Positions 39,469 through 53,668 of a DNA stretch of 64,000 nt are shown piece after piece (the first letter of the stretch is position 1; each line of letters opens with the position of its first letter). The translations under genes and the position numbers were made by a program. The DNA comes from Montifringilla adamsi (lineage: Eukaryota; Chordata; Aves; Passeriformes; Passeridae). The DNA lies in the NCBI GenBank assembly GCA_017590115.1, contig JAGGNK010009114.1, positions 15,651,433 to 15,715,432 of the forward strand, read 5' to 3'. The notes below the pieces were generated by a model that made no database searches, was not told the DNA's origin, and saw nothing but the letters and a program-made list of their open reading frames with translations.

Positions 39469-41151
39469 TTGAAGATGTTCCCCTATTCGTGTTTTCTTGC
39501 GTACTGGTGATGTTTTCCATCAAACAGCTGCTGGGCAAAAGGAAAGGGGAACATAATGGGAAATATCTTGCTGGTTTTAAGCTCCAGGATCCTTTCATAC
39601 AAGAACAGCTGTATACTAGAAAATCAGTCATGTAGACACTGTTACACCTTGCAAGAATGATCCCTCTACCCCAGGAGCCCTCAGTTTTAAAGAGGGTGTG
39701 CATAAGTCTGTTTTATGCTTTCCTGCGTGATGTAAAATATTATTAGAATCCCACTCATGCCTAACCACAGAGAATTTAGAAAATTTGATATATTGTAAAC
39801 TTATGGGGTACTTATAGCCATTTACACTTAATCACGGGCTGATGGAGTAGTGTGGGAACGGTGTGTGCAGCTTTCCCAACACAAAGCTGTTGCAAATCCA
39901 TTGGGCACCTGCTCCCCAGCCCAGCAGTGGGGCTGGGGTTTGCAGGAGTGTGTCAAAGATTAGGTTGTAGCTCATTGTCTGCAGCACTAAAATTATGCCT
40001 ACCCAAGCTGTGTTCAGTGCCTGTTATTTATCTTACCTGGAGCAGGATAACAAGAGACCATGATATCAGTGCCTACTCTCCTGATCATAAGCAATTATTT
40101 CCCCCACGTTGTAGGAGGCTGTGAATATAAATATAGTTAAATATAGTTTTACCCCTATTTCCCTGTTGTTCCACAAAAGCTTAAATTCTCTCCGCTGCAT
40201 TTGGTATTAGCTGTCTTGCAGAGCTTGGTACAATATATAACACTTTTTTTTTTTGAAAATGGGACTTTATTCTCCCTTCTATTTGTGGACTTCTGGTGAA
40301 CAGATCGACATTTTCTCAAGTTATTCAGTATGAGAATAATTAGGGACATTGAAACATGAAGTTTAGGGAAAATGGAAAAGGAAGGCTGGTTCACTGGCTG
40401 TATATGACTTCTTTAGGGATGGTATTTACTGAGCACTGAGACTCAACATCCAAGCTCTTTGCATTCAATTCTCTAACTTCAAGGCTTTGTTTCTCTTGTT
40501 TGAATTGTAAGGAATCAGGAATCAGCACAGTGGAGCTTTTTTCGAAAATAATTGCTCTCTACATTAAATCTGAAATATTTGCTTACAATGACATTTTGAG
40601 TAAAAGTTTAAGCCCACATAAATTTGTGAGAATTGGGTGATGTGACTTAAAAGGTTTATGAATAAATCTTAAGAAACTTATTTATATCTTTCCTGAAAAA
40701 TGTACATAACTTTTTTTTTTTTTGAGGCTAATCCCCTGTTTATTCATTAAATAAATGTTTCTGCAATTTTCAGTTGCTGAGGAAACAAATTCAAAAACTA
40801 CCAAGAGTCAGTCTGCTATTAGTAGCAGTATCAGTAATTAGATTTGCCAAATCTCTTTGACAAGATCCTCCATAACCCTCAGATCCTTTCCCAAGCGGGC
40901 TCTTACACCCAGAGCTCCGAGTTCCTGTGGGATTCTTTAGAAATCTGCTTTCAAAGCTAACTGAGGGAGGCTGGGCAGAGTGTGCCCCTCCACACACAGA
41001 GGTGTCATTAGGGCTGCTTTAGGGTACCAGGGGTCTGGGGGCAGTCAGCTGAGGGGAAACAGGGCCTGCAGGGTACCAGAATCCCTCTAAAGGAGCAGCT
41101 GGATGTAACTCAGCACATCCTACACCTCTGGAATGACCCTTAGCATGTGTT

Positions 41152-41430
41152 TGTAGAATCACAACGTTGCTGAGGTTGGAGATCATCCAATTCAAGCTTC
41201 ATGATCAAAGTAGGGACAGCTAAGGCAGATTTTCCCTAGCCATGACCATTTTTTTTCTAACCATTGCCAGGCATGGGGACTCCATAACCACCTTTACAAC
41301 CAGTTCCAGCCCGTGTGTACCACACATGAAAAAGGATTTTTTTTTTTTCTTCCTGTATTTTGAGGTGTTCAGCTTAGAATATTAATCTTGTTATGTCTAT
41401 CCTGAGTGCTGTGGTCACTAGCCATCTTTC
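41152..41430 (-). repeat. CR1 LINE 3' fragment
   Basis: Read on the plus strand it starts TAGAATCACAACGTTGCTGA and continues GGTTGGAGATCATCCAATTC. It later has GGCATGGGGACTCCATAACC, then CCAGTTCCAGCC and CTTCCTGT. These match, in order, the reverse complement of the avian CR1 3' end (AGAATCACAGAAT..GAGGTTGGA..GATCATC, GGGGACTCCACAACC, CTGTTCCAG), so the element lies on the minus strand with its 3' end at about 41152. It is strongly diverged and has a T12 run (41337-41348). Only the 3' portion is present, as is usual for 5'-truncated CR1. The 5' limit is uncertain. Confidence 0.75.
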
Positions 41431-41984
41431 ATTGACATATCCAGGTCCTTTTTTGCATAAGGGTAGGAAGTGCAGGCAGCTGTGTGCAGGGCTGGGATCA
41501 ACATGCCAATGACAAAAGATGTTTCAAACCAGCGTCCCTTTAGTTGCTAAAATCAGAGTATATTACATTAAATTCACAGTGGTCAGATTCTTGTGATGGA
41601 TAATATGATGTGACTTTAATTTATCTGATGCTCAGATTTCCTTGTGTCCCATCAGGACACCTGATATTTCCCAGTATATGCTGGGGTATTTAGAAGTATG
41701 CTGCACCTGTCCCATGAGGCAGAGTGGGAAGGAAAGGAATCATACCTGTCACTTCCCTGCCTCCACCAGGAGGGCAGGAGCTGGGAAATCCCACCACACT
41801 TCTATCCGAAGGAAAGAACATCAGCATCATATACATAATTTCTAAAATTTGCTAGTGGCATAAACATGCAAGGGTAATTCACAAGGCAGGGAGGAATCAG
41901 TTATGCTATAGGAAGGCACCCTAGGCAAGACCTCATTGATGGAGCCTTTTGCAAAGAAATAGAAAAAACAAATAGCTTTGCTCT

Positions 41985-42435
41985 TCAGTGCAGCAGCCCA
42001 AGGATGTGAGTGAGCTGCAGGAGCTGATGAATCTGAGGAAAGCAGGGTGTGGATGCAGAGTGAGCAGTCCCAGGGTCAGTGCCGGAGCGCGGCTGCTCCC
42101 GGCACAGCAGCTCCTTGTGTTTGTGCCCAGGGCAGCTGCTGTGCCACACATCCATGCCCAGGGCTGCCTCTGGAGCTCACAGCCTCACCACCCACAAGGA
42201 AATCCCTCTGTCCACCTGGCAGGCTGCTTTCAGACCTGGAAAGCTCTCAACTGAAATGCAAATCTGCCAAGGAGCTGGGACAGGGCCCAGCCCAGTGAGA
42301 GCAGAAGGCTCTGCTGGGTGGGACCAAGGAGCTGCCCTGCCTGGCACTGCCACCAAAGGGCTCAGCGTGGCTGTGTGAGCCTGGGCTCTGCCTGTGGGTG
42401 CTTCCCTGGCTCAACTCGTGCTTCCCTGCATAGGC
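41985..42435. other. GC-rich island, no supported gene
   Basis: About 450 bases distinctly GC-richer than the surrounding AT-rich DNA. It is mostly CpG-poor but has a small CpG cluster at 42079-42105. Low stop density yields four or five overlapping open frames on both strands, none with recognisable domains, so I reject them as genes. It could be a fragment of an unrecognised repeat, a non-coding exon or a biased-gene-conversion patch. Confidence 0.5.
42079..42105. other. GC-rich hairpin
   Basis: GTGCCGGAGC (42079-42088) and GCTCCCGGCAC (42095-42105) pair over 10 bp with one bulged C and a 6-base loop. It carries most of the CpGs of the island. Confidence 0.7.
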
Positions 42436-45334
42436 AGGCACTGGATTAGCAATGTGAGGTTGCACTCCTTGCCTATTCCCTTCAGTGTCTCTGCAGAGCT
42501 GTTTGCCGTGATTTGTTTTATTTATTTAGAAGATGTTGGTATTGCTTTCTGCCTCCAGCTTCCTGTGGCAGCAATTTTTGTGGATTTTTATAATTTAATG
42601 GAATATTTGGGTTTTTTTCTTTGGTATTGCTATTATTATTATTGTATAACTGTGTATCTTCAGGCCTGCTCAGAAGATCAATGCTCTGTCCAACACTCAC
42701 CTAATGTAATAGCCCTTGGCACTTTTCCAGTGAAGGAAGCCAACCACCAGCCTTTCCCTTCCAATCATTCTGTGCCTTTCTTTCATCTTTCTATGACAGA
42801 AGCAGCAACAAAACCAGATTTCACCCCATGGCAGCATAAGGAGGGTTGCAGCGTCTCATTCTCCAAGGTGGAGCTGCATGCCTGCAAAATGGAAGCAATT
42901 AATAACATCACTGTTGCTATGGTCTGAGAATTTTATCTGTGTTGATTGGATGCTTGGGAACTTACTGATTGTGTCAAGTAGAGCAAAGCTGGGTGAAGAA
43001 AATTCCATACACATTAATAATTTGAGTCAAAATCTGAATATTTCTCTACTAATCATTGCAGATGTGATTGTGTAAACCTAGGCTATGGTTCTGCATGACC
43101 TAAGCTCAGATAGGACAAAATATGTCCCATGATCCTAAATCCTTGAGGACAGGGACTGTGTATCTTTCTTTTTCTTCTAGAGACAAAATATGCCGCAAGT
43201 ATTTAAGGACTTCACCCTATTACTATCTACAGGAACTTCACCTTGTAGTGACACCTCACCTAGTAACAGCACACCATTCAAGTTTTGCTAGCATGCACAA
43301 TCACAAAAAGAGAATTTCAGAGCCATGCAAGTGGTGATGGATTTTCAGCTAATGCCCCAAGAAGGAGAGTGGAAACCCTGACCCTTGGAACAAAATGATA
43401 GACTGCTAGTTCAAATGGCTCATAATAATCCTTAGGCTTAATATCTGAAACAAAAAAATCAATGTAGAAATCTGAATAATGGATATGTTTGAGGAACTCT
43501 ATCTTCCCCAGTGATAAGCAAAAATAAAAGGTAAAATTTATCAGACACACTATTGGGAATTCATTGAAATCTGTTCTGTGGGAAGTGATGTGGGCAGATA
43601 TCTTCCCCCTGCAGATCCATAAACTTTCATAGAAATAATTTAAATTTGTCAATTCCATTACTGCCTTAAGAACTTTGCCAGTTTTTACGAGCTAAGAGTT
43701 GGTGAAATTCTGCTGCTTGCTATTGCAAGCACCTGATCAGTCCCTTTCAGTGGAATTTTTTCTGCAGCCACAAGCAATTTGGGTCCTTCATAACAGGAAT
43801 AAAAGCATTTCACCTTGCAGTTAAAACTGTATGATTATTTTTGTATTCTTCCCTTGACAGGAGCATAGGAAAATGAGAATTAGGTTTTTGTTGCCGTATC
43901 CCTGATTATTTTTTATCCTTTCTCTTTACAAAAATTTTAGGAAACCAAAATTGTTCAGTGAAAGTGGGTGTCTCCATGAAGAAGAAAGGTGCTGTAGAAG
44001 CAAAAGAATTCAAAAAAACTATTTATCCTCAAACAACCTGATTCTCAGATGTAGTCCATCCTCCTGAGAAAAGTTGATTTTGATTTATTTGGCTTGAGGA
44101 AAAACAGCCTTTGGAACTCCCTCGCTGGCTGTTTTCACTTGGGATTTTGCTAACATGGCTCCCATGAGATTTGCTGGCCATTTCTACAGATATCTGAAGT
44201 GTAGATCTGTTTTGAAAAGAGCAGATCTAGAGAATTAATTACTCTGTTGAGGTGCACCTCATACTTTTTCTTTGCTTGAAGAAAATTTCCACTGAAGGAT
44301 GAAAATAATGTTTTTTTTCTGTCAGCTGGCACCAAACTCCGTGTGATCTGTCTTGAGGTTGTTGGGATGATTCTCTGCAATCTCTTGGTCTGGATGCCAG
44401 CTTGGAACAGGTCTGAAACACAGAATATCTGTTCTGGTTTTGTTCTTCACGTGGCTGATACATTTTCTTTCTGCCCTAGAGAAATCTCACTGCCTGTATA
44501 TAAAACACGTTGATGATTTCTTTGAACTTCATTTATTTACATTCTCACAAATCCTTTTTAATCAGGCTATTTACTAAATTTGTTGTCTCCTGAAATAGCA
44601 CGGCATTAACTTGTGACAAATGACATTTCAGCTTGTGACATCTCTCACTTAAATTAGTTTCAAGTGATTTTGAGTAAATTTGTGATTACATTAAGCATGG
44701 TTTTTAAAAGAATATTTTGCTATCCAATATTCCACATAGTAATGAGGTAGAAACTCTTTCCATCTCACCTTCCTCTGGCAGTATGCAATGAGCTCAGTGA
44801 CTTCAAGGGCTAAACCATTAATGTTTTGCACAAAAGAACTAGAAGAGTTGAATCACAGGGCATTAAGAAGAAAAGGTGATAGAAGCATGTCACAATAAAT
44901 CCAAGTTCTTAAGGACCTGTTAAGGGGAGAGGGAGGGAAGATCCCCAGTAATCTCTGTATATCTGACAGGTATCAGAGGGAAGTGTGTATCAGTGTATCA
45001 CCCAAGTGCTCTCTAATCCTGCTTTAAGATCTTAATAATCTGTATGATTTTATGCATTAAGTAATTTCTTCTCTATTGTAGAAAATAATGTTTAAAAACA
45101 TAAAAAAATCAGCAGTTGAAAAGTAAACATTAAAAAATGAGAAAGAAATTGGTTGTGATTAAGTAGGGAGATTCTGAATTAAAATATATCTTTATCAAAT
45201 GACCTAAGAGAACAGGACATCAACATGTCTCCATTTCTCACCATGCAGGCAAAAAGAGGCCACCAAAAAGGCATCTAAACCTAAGAATCTCTGGTGTTAG
45301 GTGTTGCTTACAACCTGTGTGTGGCCTTTGTCTG
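42436..45334. other. unique sequence, no gene
   Basis: Holds most of the longest open frame of the window (42394-42927, plus, 177 codons), which I reject as chance: it starts in the GC-rich island, has no domain, and runs through low-complexity TATTATTATTATTGT. Nothing else recognised. Confidence 0.5.
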
Positions 45335-45720
45335 AGCCAGGATGAATCCTCGCTGTGAGGACCAGAAAGGAGGGGGTTTTGCCCCTCTCCCAGCAGTGGG
45401 CATTGGTCTCTCCTGCCAGGTGCAGAAGCCCTGGTGCGGGGCCAGCCCCTGGAGCTCCTGCTCAGGAGCAGGGTGGGCACGAGCCCTGCAAGAGCACCCG
45501 TGGGGAAGGCTGAGGCTGACACTCTGTCTGTGGTGTGTGCCGTGTCTCCTGGACAGACAGACAGACAGACAGACACTGCCCGAGTGCCCCGTGGCAGCTG
45601 TTGGTTGGCAGCTTCCCCCAGCCCCCAGGGTGGGCTTGGTGTGCAATTGGAACATTATTTTATAGCAGAAGCCTCCTGCACACTCTCCTACCACTGGCAG
45701 CAGGCTCTCAGACTGCCTGC
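45335..45720. other. GC-rich island with microsatellite
   Basis: A second GC-rich patch about 3 kb after the first, again with overlapping open frames on both strands (up to 156 codons on the minus strand) caused by low stop density and by the GACA repeat, which reads as repetitive T/D/R/Q peptides. No domain or splice structure supports a gene. Confidence 0.5.
45552..45576. repeat. (GACA)n microsatellite
   Basis: Six uninterrupted GACA units inside the GC-rich island. Likely length-polymorphic. Confidence 0.92.
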
Positions 45721-46323
45721 TAGGTGAACAGGGAGCTTTATTTAGCCCAGACACACGGAAAGAGAAGGTCTTTCCCATTCCCCAGCACTGTAGTAGCTCT
45801 TCTACTGACTAAAATCTCAGTTAAACTGACTACTATTAAAGATATTGATATTCTGCTATACAAAGTTTCAGCTGTGTGTCGCTTCATATACCAAGGATTC
45901 TTTAAAAAAATGTATCAAGAAGCAGCTGTAATGTCTACCTGAAAATCTTGTAAAAGTTTCCAGATCCCAAGAGATTACGAGAAATCAGAGAAATATGAGA
46001 TTCTTTTAATAGCAATAAAAGTCTAGTCTGATTTTTATTGATTTTTTTTGTCACTTCAGTCTTCAATTTGCATTTATGTCACACTTTCTGTCTTTTCTCC
46101 AAAATCACAAGGAATGAAATCTATTTGAAAAACAGTGGAAAAACAAGAAAAGGAAAGCCAAGGCAGAAGTGTTAACTGGTTTAATGTTGTTGAGCTTAAA
46201 ACATCAAATATTTTGAAAGCCAGAAAGAAATGTTATGCTGTTACTTTGTTTGGAAAAAGAAACAAGTCCTATTTACCAACAAATAACTCAGTAATTTAAT
46301 AAATAAAAATGATTCCTAATTTA

Positions 46324-46345
46324 AAACAAACAAACAAACAAACAA
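46324..46345. repeat. (AAAC)n microsatellite
   Basis: About five AAAC units. A shorter run of the same unit occurs in the insertion at 24.89 kb. Confidence 0.9.
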
Positions 46346-49300
46346 TTACTCAGGAAAGAAATAGTGAATAGCAATTAACTATTCTTATTCCATTTGCGTG
46401 TGGTTATTTCTTCTCCTTCTAATTTTTTTTCATATATACTCTTTTTATGAAATTATTGTGTTTAACTTGAAGGATCCTTAAAAAATTAGTCACTTTGTCA
46501 AATAACCACATAGAAGCACCAGGGAACAATTAGGCTGTGGTAATGTGTTTTTGTACTAGGACTTTTCAGTTGCTGGAAGCCCTCGTTGCAGCTGGTTTTT
46601 GTTATGATGAATCCATCTCTGTCTTTCTTCTAACAGTATAACAAAAAGGCACATAATTTTAGACTTCAAAACTCTTTCTATACATTTAAGTTTGTTTTAG
46701 TTTGCTTTTGGGTTTGTTTCTATGTCCCTGCCCTTGACAAGCAGTCAATCTTCAGTACAAGCTTTATGATTTATAGCTCATACAACTGGATCAAAAATGC
46801 TTGTGAGGTTCAGGTTGTTATATCAGTCTTCTCCAGAACTACAGGATATAAATAAACATAGAAAATTTAGGCTGAATATGGTAATAAAAGGCCACATATC
46901 TTGACTTCTGCATTTAGCTACTAAAAGGCAGGAAAAAACATTGAATATGCATGGAAATTTTAACTCCAAGCTGGAAACTTTATTTATCAATCCCCTGAAA
47001 GCCTTCTTAAGACTATTACAAGTGTGAACGAACAGAAATAATACTGAAATCAAATGCTATTTGCAAACTCGTTTGACAGGTGAGGCACTGAAAAGGTTCT
47101 GAGTAGAAGGAGGACTTTGCATGTTGGAAGAATCCATAGCCTCTACTAGCTTTAAGGCTTGATTTGCTCTTCTTTCTGTTTTCCATGCTACAGTGGTTCT
47201 GCTGCATTCTTGGGATCTGTTTCTTACAGAAAAGCTGATTTCTACCCTCTTCCCCAGTCTGCACAGCTCTGTGACTGCTGCATGGTGCCCTGGCAGTAAA
47301 TAGGATGGTTCTGGTGGGTGGCAAGGATAATTGTATGAATGGGATCACAAATATTTCCATGCATTTTTTAAGAAAAATGAATAATCTAATAAGGAAAAAA
47401 ATTTCATATAAAAGGATTTACATCTACAGTTGTTTGTTTGGGAAATATATCCCAAAATATGCTTACAAGAACCATACTTCTGTCTCATTTTTCAAATACA
47501 GTTAAATTGAGAGGGGTAACTATACTGCTGTTCCTCTCACATTATCAGAGTTCAAGTGAATTTTCATAGTTGTATAAAAGCTTAGAAACAAAAATGCATC
47601 AAAAATGTTAGAATATATTGGCAGTGAGAACAGAGGAAAAATAAAATCTGAAATTTGAGTAACAGCTTTAAAAATATGTATTTCTCATAGAAAAGGCCCA
47701 AGAAAAATTCCACCCTGAAAGGCAAAACAATGATTTGTTTCCAGCTTGCTCCCTACCAGCATGTCAGGTACATATATTTGACCTCTTCAACTGTAGACCT
47801 TTTCAGCCTAAAAAAAGCTGGCTGGGTGCAGCAAACTGCTCTTTGGAAAGGCAATGAAGTAGGAAGAAATTTATCATAGGCAGATACCTGCACAAATGGC
47901 CAGAAACCAGCCAAGCTTTTTGTAATTCTTATCTAAACTTCTGCCAGACCCGTTGGGACTTGGCTGGCCCTTCCCAGTCAGTGTAAACTATTCCATGTTC
48001 ATCCAAGTTTTCTCTGGCTTGCAGTGATGTTTAGGTGATTCATGTTCCAGCAGGAACCTTCAGGTGGAGAATGTTGGAAGGTGGAAAAGTGAAGAGAAGA
48101 AAGAGGCTAAATGTTTTCATCTGGAAGTGTTTGGAGGGTGTGCATGAGGTGGGAAACTTGACTTCATACACCAGGCAGAAATGAGCTTGTTGGGGATTCT
48201 GCTTATTTTAAGATAACTGAATTGCAGATGAGCAGAGTTGTTTTCATTAGAATTATTTGATCATATGAGTCTCAAAATATGTCAGAAATTTAAAGAGATA
48301 AAGAAACAAAGGAGTCTGGGGATGAAATACTAGACATTGGTCTTAAAGCTGTGATTAAATCTTTTGCTGTCAAAATGTCTCTGTGGACAGAATAGCTTTT
48401 TTTACAGGACATGTTTGTCCAATATATTTAGATTTCAGTGTTTTCCTATGTCTTATTTTGAAGAAAAATATAGTTAAGTACAGAAAGGAGTGGTTTAAAA
48501 ATATTTTTACTCAGAAGTTAGTCTCCAATAAAATAATTAGTTCTGTGAGTGCAGAGGAAATTCCAATATTTCTTAAATAATAGCAAAAAATAGATCACAT
48601 TCATATAAATTGGGGATTTTAAAACAAAATCTTATTTTCCATTACTAAAAGTGTTTTCAACTTTGTGACTTAAAATTGAAGAGCTGTCAAGAAGAAACAC
48701 CTTTAGGAAATGCATTGCATTTATATCTCTCTAAAAGAGGTTGAATTCAGAGTATTGATTTACGTAGAAAAAGAAAAAAGCCCTTGCAGGGTCTCTAAAC
48801 CTTTTACTTTTTTCAGCTTTCTATCTTCAAGGCTTTATTGTATAGCAGATTTACATCTGACATTTGGAGTAAATTTCAAGAGGTCTCAGAAGAACCTGAG
48901 CTCTACCAGCATGCAGTACCCTTTAAAGCTAACAGCAGAATTGCTCTAGTCCAGACCTGCATTAAAGAAAGCAGAGCTGGGTAATTTGATGTTCTTAGAC
49001 TTCGGATTTGTGGGCTGTTATATCCAATCAGTGTAATCATTATAGTGTTATGCTCAAAAAAAATGCTGTTCTACAGCACCATCTCCGCCTCACTAACATG
49101 ATAACAAATATGGGGCTTCAGTGATGTGGTGCAGTTTTGAATTACTTTGTATGGTATGAGTATACATAAACAAATATACTAATCTTTTAATGTAATCTCT
49201 TTCAAGTGGGAAAAAATAGCAATATGTCAACTTATGAAGACTGTAAACCCACTAAGTAAGCTATGAGTGTGTTTTATCAGTCCTGCCTCTTCCTATAAGC

Positions 49301-52300
49301 CACACAACATTTTGTGACCCTTCCAAAACCCTTCACAGCCTTGATCTATGTATCCATAGAGATCTCTGTGACTGTCCATCTGCCCTCTTGTCCAGTCTGC
49401 TCTTACACTTGACTGGAGTCAGCATTTAACAGAGGAACCAGAGACAAACCTAGCTCACTGTTTTTATTTAAAGCTTTCCCTTATCTGTTCCCACTTCTCA
49501 TTCACTTCTTGTTGGGCTAATCCCAGTGCATCTGAAGATTTTTCTTTGCTATGACAATAGCCTTAGTTTTCTGTAGTTCCCAAGCCAGTATAGCTGGACT
49601 GCAGATATATTTGCTTCTATGTACACAGTTGTTTTTTAATCCTTTTTCATTCATCTGATTTGTGACTCTGCAAAATGAAAAGGCATATATCGTATTTGGG
49701 CTTCTGAGAGGGAAAACGCTATAAGAGAAGCAAGATTTTTTGTGACTGTTTTCCTGGCCTCTCCCATTATTTTGACTGCACTACACTTTGGAGATTTTTT
49801 TTAATATATATCTGGGTAACGATCAATCTGCAAAAATAGCATTTAGTCTGAGGTAATAAACAAAAAGGTGTTTGCTTTTTAAGTTTTGATTTTTGGTTTT
49901 GGTTTTTTTTAGTTCTATGTGGCTAACTCTCTAACTTTCCAACATCATTCTAGATTTCCATGTTTGCTTGTTTGTGAGTCAAGGGGACAGTTTTTTTTAC
50001 ACTGTTATATTTCAGCTGAAAAGAACATTTTTGTGTATTAAAACCAGCATGTGCATGGAATATGAGGGGCAACAGAATGAAATATAGCAAAGCAAAGTGG
50101 AAGGACATCCCAAAGACCTCATGTCAACCACTGTGTTACTGCACACCTGTTTCCCTTCCTGCATAAATGTAGTATGTTGCTTTCCCCTTTTTGCAAATAC
50201 TGATAGTATCAAGGCTCAAACACTTAACAAATCTGTGGTTTGGGAAGCACTGTGACTTTCTTGAACTCGAACCTTTCAAAAGCTGAATATGTCGTACTTT
50301 TTGGCTATAAAATACAGAAATGAGAGGAATATTAGTTTTTATTGTTTTAAGGAACTTGTTTCAGATCAGGAAATATCTCTCCTGGTTGACTTGACTGTCA
50401 TATTGTCTACCCTTCATCTGCAGACTTTTCTTTTTGTTCTTGTGGTAGTTGCAATATTCAGTGTGCATCTTTGGTGACTGTTGAGCTGATGTCTCAGTGT
50501 GCAGCAGAGAGGTAAGAGGCTTCCCTCTGCAGCAGATTGATAATTTGCAGATCTCTTGTTTATTATATTGGCATGGTTTACAAAAGGACAAAAAAGTTTT
50601 TAAAAATTACCAAAATAAATTACTCCTTTGATGATCATTGTAGTGAGAATGACTAGTTTGGCTTGGGGGAAAAAAAAAATCAAAAGTGAGTATCAAAACT
50701 ATGAAGCTTTAGGTGACATAAGAAAGATTTGCTTTTATCCTGTTGTGATCATCTGTGGCTGGGACCTTGTGTCTCTACTGGCAGAATATATGAGCAACAG
50801 GATGCTCATTCCAGCTGCTATGTGAGGTTGCATTTTCTTCCATCAAGACAAGACAAACACAGATCACCAGCTGTCTGACACTTCCTTCATGAACAAAGAA
50901 TTGCGTCCCCCAGTAATTACTTTTACTGTGACTGCTATGAGCCCCTTGTCAGGCCCAAAATTTGGATTAGAGTCACATTTCTAAAAGCTAAAGGGCTTAC
51001 CTGAGATATGTAGGATGTATGCTGGATGTGTTCATAGGGATTAACAGCAAAATGAATATCCAGGTCCCAGAAGCAAGCACGAAAAAATGCCACTAATGTC
51101 AGTAGAAGCTGGATAGGACTGCTAAAAAAAATTCCTAGGTGAAAATAGGACATTTCTAGTTATTACCTACAAGGAAAAATGTCTCTGGAGAATTCCTCCC
51201 TGTAAAATAGTGATACAATATTTGGAGCTTTTGTATTTCCTTATTTCACACCCTGTATCTGACCTGTAGTTATGCACAGCCATATATGAACTAGTTTTGG
51301 AGCCTTGTGTAACATATCACTGTGTTGTTTAGAAAGATACATTACTCGCTATGTATATTTAGGTCAAAGAGTTTTCTCACAGTTTTGCAGTGAGTGTAGT
51401 ACATAAAAGGATAATGTAGATGTGAAAAATAGTGCAGTTTGAGGTGATTTGAAAGGGAAAAGGGCTTTGTATAAATCACCAATATATTTCAAATGGTCTT
51501 CATCTTATGCAAGCACAAAAATATCTAATGCCTTCCCTTGGAACGGGAGAACAATAGAAACAGAAGAGTTTCATTAGTACTTCTTCCGTAATCACTCACA
51601 AAACCATCAGCTACTGAGAGAAGGGATGAAGGAAGAATTCTACAGCCCCTCAAAATCAGTTGAAAGATTTTAATACATTCTTTGGATGTTGAATAATTTG
51701 GAGTGAGCAGTGAAAGGGGAGTGGCAATTTCTGAAAATTTCTCTGAAAAACTAAAACTTTCTTGGGTAAGTCCTAGAACAGGTGTTACTTTGTAAAAGTG
51801 CTCAGATCTCTTTCATGTTCAAATTTGGTTTGTTCTCACCTCAACACTCTTTGAAGCAAAGCACTTAATATGTCGTTAAAACAGGAAAAGGGATAATACT
51901 TTTTTTCCTCATTCAAGCTATCCTTATATAGAGTAGGTACATAATGAGGACAGTCCAAAAGGGGACAATAAAGATATAAAATGATTAAAGATGAGAGAAA
52001 TTAGAGGTTTTCACTTCAGAAAAAGAAAATTCATAGGAATTTGCTGTGGTGTTCCCTAAATGTGAAAAATATCACTGAAAAGACAAAAAAAAATAAACTT
52101 ATTTCTGAGGATCATGTACTGAATTCAGCTACGTGCAGGTTAGACACTGAGGAAAGATTCCTAGTAGTGGGAGTTGGGAAGCAGTCAGGGATTGCCAGGG
52201 TTGGGACACAGTGTAAAAAAGGTTAGAAAATGGCTGTCAGGGGAGTTGTATAGGAACAGTCTTTATCCTATGTTAACTCTCTTATCTCCTGAATGAAACT

Positions 52301-53624
52301 GGTTATATCTGTTCACTTGCAACATAGTTCTCCTTGGAGCATTAATTACCTACCACCTGCCAAGACCCCAAATTTTAAACAAGGTTTCATTTGTTATTAT
52401 CATGTTCATCTCCAACACTCAATTCTCTGACTGCCTGTGTATTGGTGATCCAAATCCTCATTAAATCAGTGATTTCTAATTTTTTTTAAATCCATGTACA
52501 AATCCCAAATCTTCTTTTTATTAAGTATTCACCGTGCAAATTTGGAAAAGTAGTAATTTTGTAAAATGATCTTTGTCTTGCTGAGGTTACTGCTTGTTGG
52601 TTCTGGATTTGCTTGTATTGCTGTTCAGTGCAGACAGTTGACCTGATTTTTATCAATTTATCCCCAAAACAACTTTTCATCTAAAATTCTAAAGTAATTC
52701 CCATTTAATTTTATACACATTATTGTCTTTGGCTGCTAAGCACCAGACGAAGTAAGATTAATCCTCTTTAAGAAGACGACGGGGGAAAAAAAAAGGAAAG
52801 AATGTGCACTTGAATCTATTATCAGCTAACGTATATTTTTCCCAAACTCTTGCCTCTTGCATTATGCAAGCTCAAAAATTATAGTAGTATCTAATGTTTC
52901 CTAACAAGAATGGGCTGTGCCTAATGCATCAAATTATCAGTGGCAAGATAGCAAAATGTATTTTTTCTTCATTATCTTCCATAGTGCTAAGTATTTTAAA
53001 TCCATCATGTATATTAATTGATCTGAATTCATGTTTTAATGCTTTATGTGGACAATTGTCTCAGATCCTCCAAAACAAAAATTCAAAAGCAGTAATAAAT
53101 TATTATGATCTTTATTGACCTGAAATTACAGCCTCGTGACAAGTTCTTTCAGACATGTTTTTAAATAATTTCATCTTAACTTCTGACAAAATTTCAAAGT
53201 TAAGCATAAATGTGGGCCATGAGTTTTCAAACATATTATTCAGAGCTTCTCTAAGTAGGTTTATTAAGCCCTGGTAATGAAAAAGACAATTTTGATACGT
53301 AAATATTGAATTTAAAATTAAGCATCCCTATGTTTTGGACACTTTCTTTTTTATTGTTGGTTTTGGGGTTTATTGTATGTGTAAACTTGATGGCAGTATT
53401 AAAACCTAGGTGTGGAGGATAATTCATATCTTATACTTTATACTCCCTCTTTTCATTGGAAATTATTTTTCTTATAGAGGGTAATTCCCACAGGTTTCCC
53501 AGGCTCTCAGATGAGATCACCATATGATGCTGACTTGAAAACAGGAGCTCTGGTCTCCAAGTCAAGTCCCCAACACTGGCTCACTGCTCAATGAAATCCC
53601 AGAAACTGTGATTGGAAATAAGAT

Positions 53625-53668
53625 TATATATTTCACTAGGTGTTTCACTATATATGCCACTAGGTGTT
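53625..53668. repeat. imperfect tandem duplication, 24-bp period
   Basis: ACTAGGTGTT occurs at 53635-53644 and 53659-53668, each preceded by TATAT and a C/A-rich segment, giving a 24-base period. TTTCACTA is also repeated within it. Confidence 0.7.

Larger units (their letters stand above)
28536..41151. other. AT-rich unique sequence, no gene
   Basis: No gene recognised in about 12.6 kb. It contains two short perfect or near-perfect tandem duplications, T-rich runs (about 30633-30647, 40244-40254, 40711-40723), a G8 run at 28798-28805 and one enhancer-like stretch near 35.9 kb. Open frames reach only 121 codons and occur equally on both strands. Confidence 0.6.

Noticed and set aside
42394..42927. 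Longest open frame of the window, 177 codons, plus strand
   Set aside because: No domain or homologue recognised, it begins in a stop-poor GC-rich island and crosses low-complexity TATTATT sequence. One frame of this length is about what chance gives in 64 kb of six-frame sequence.
45238..45778. Overlapping open frames up to 156 codons on both strands
   Set aside because: They result from GC-rich, stop-poor sequence and the GACA microsatellite, and occur on both strands at once.
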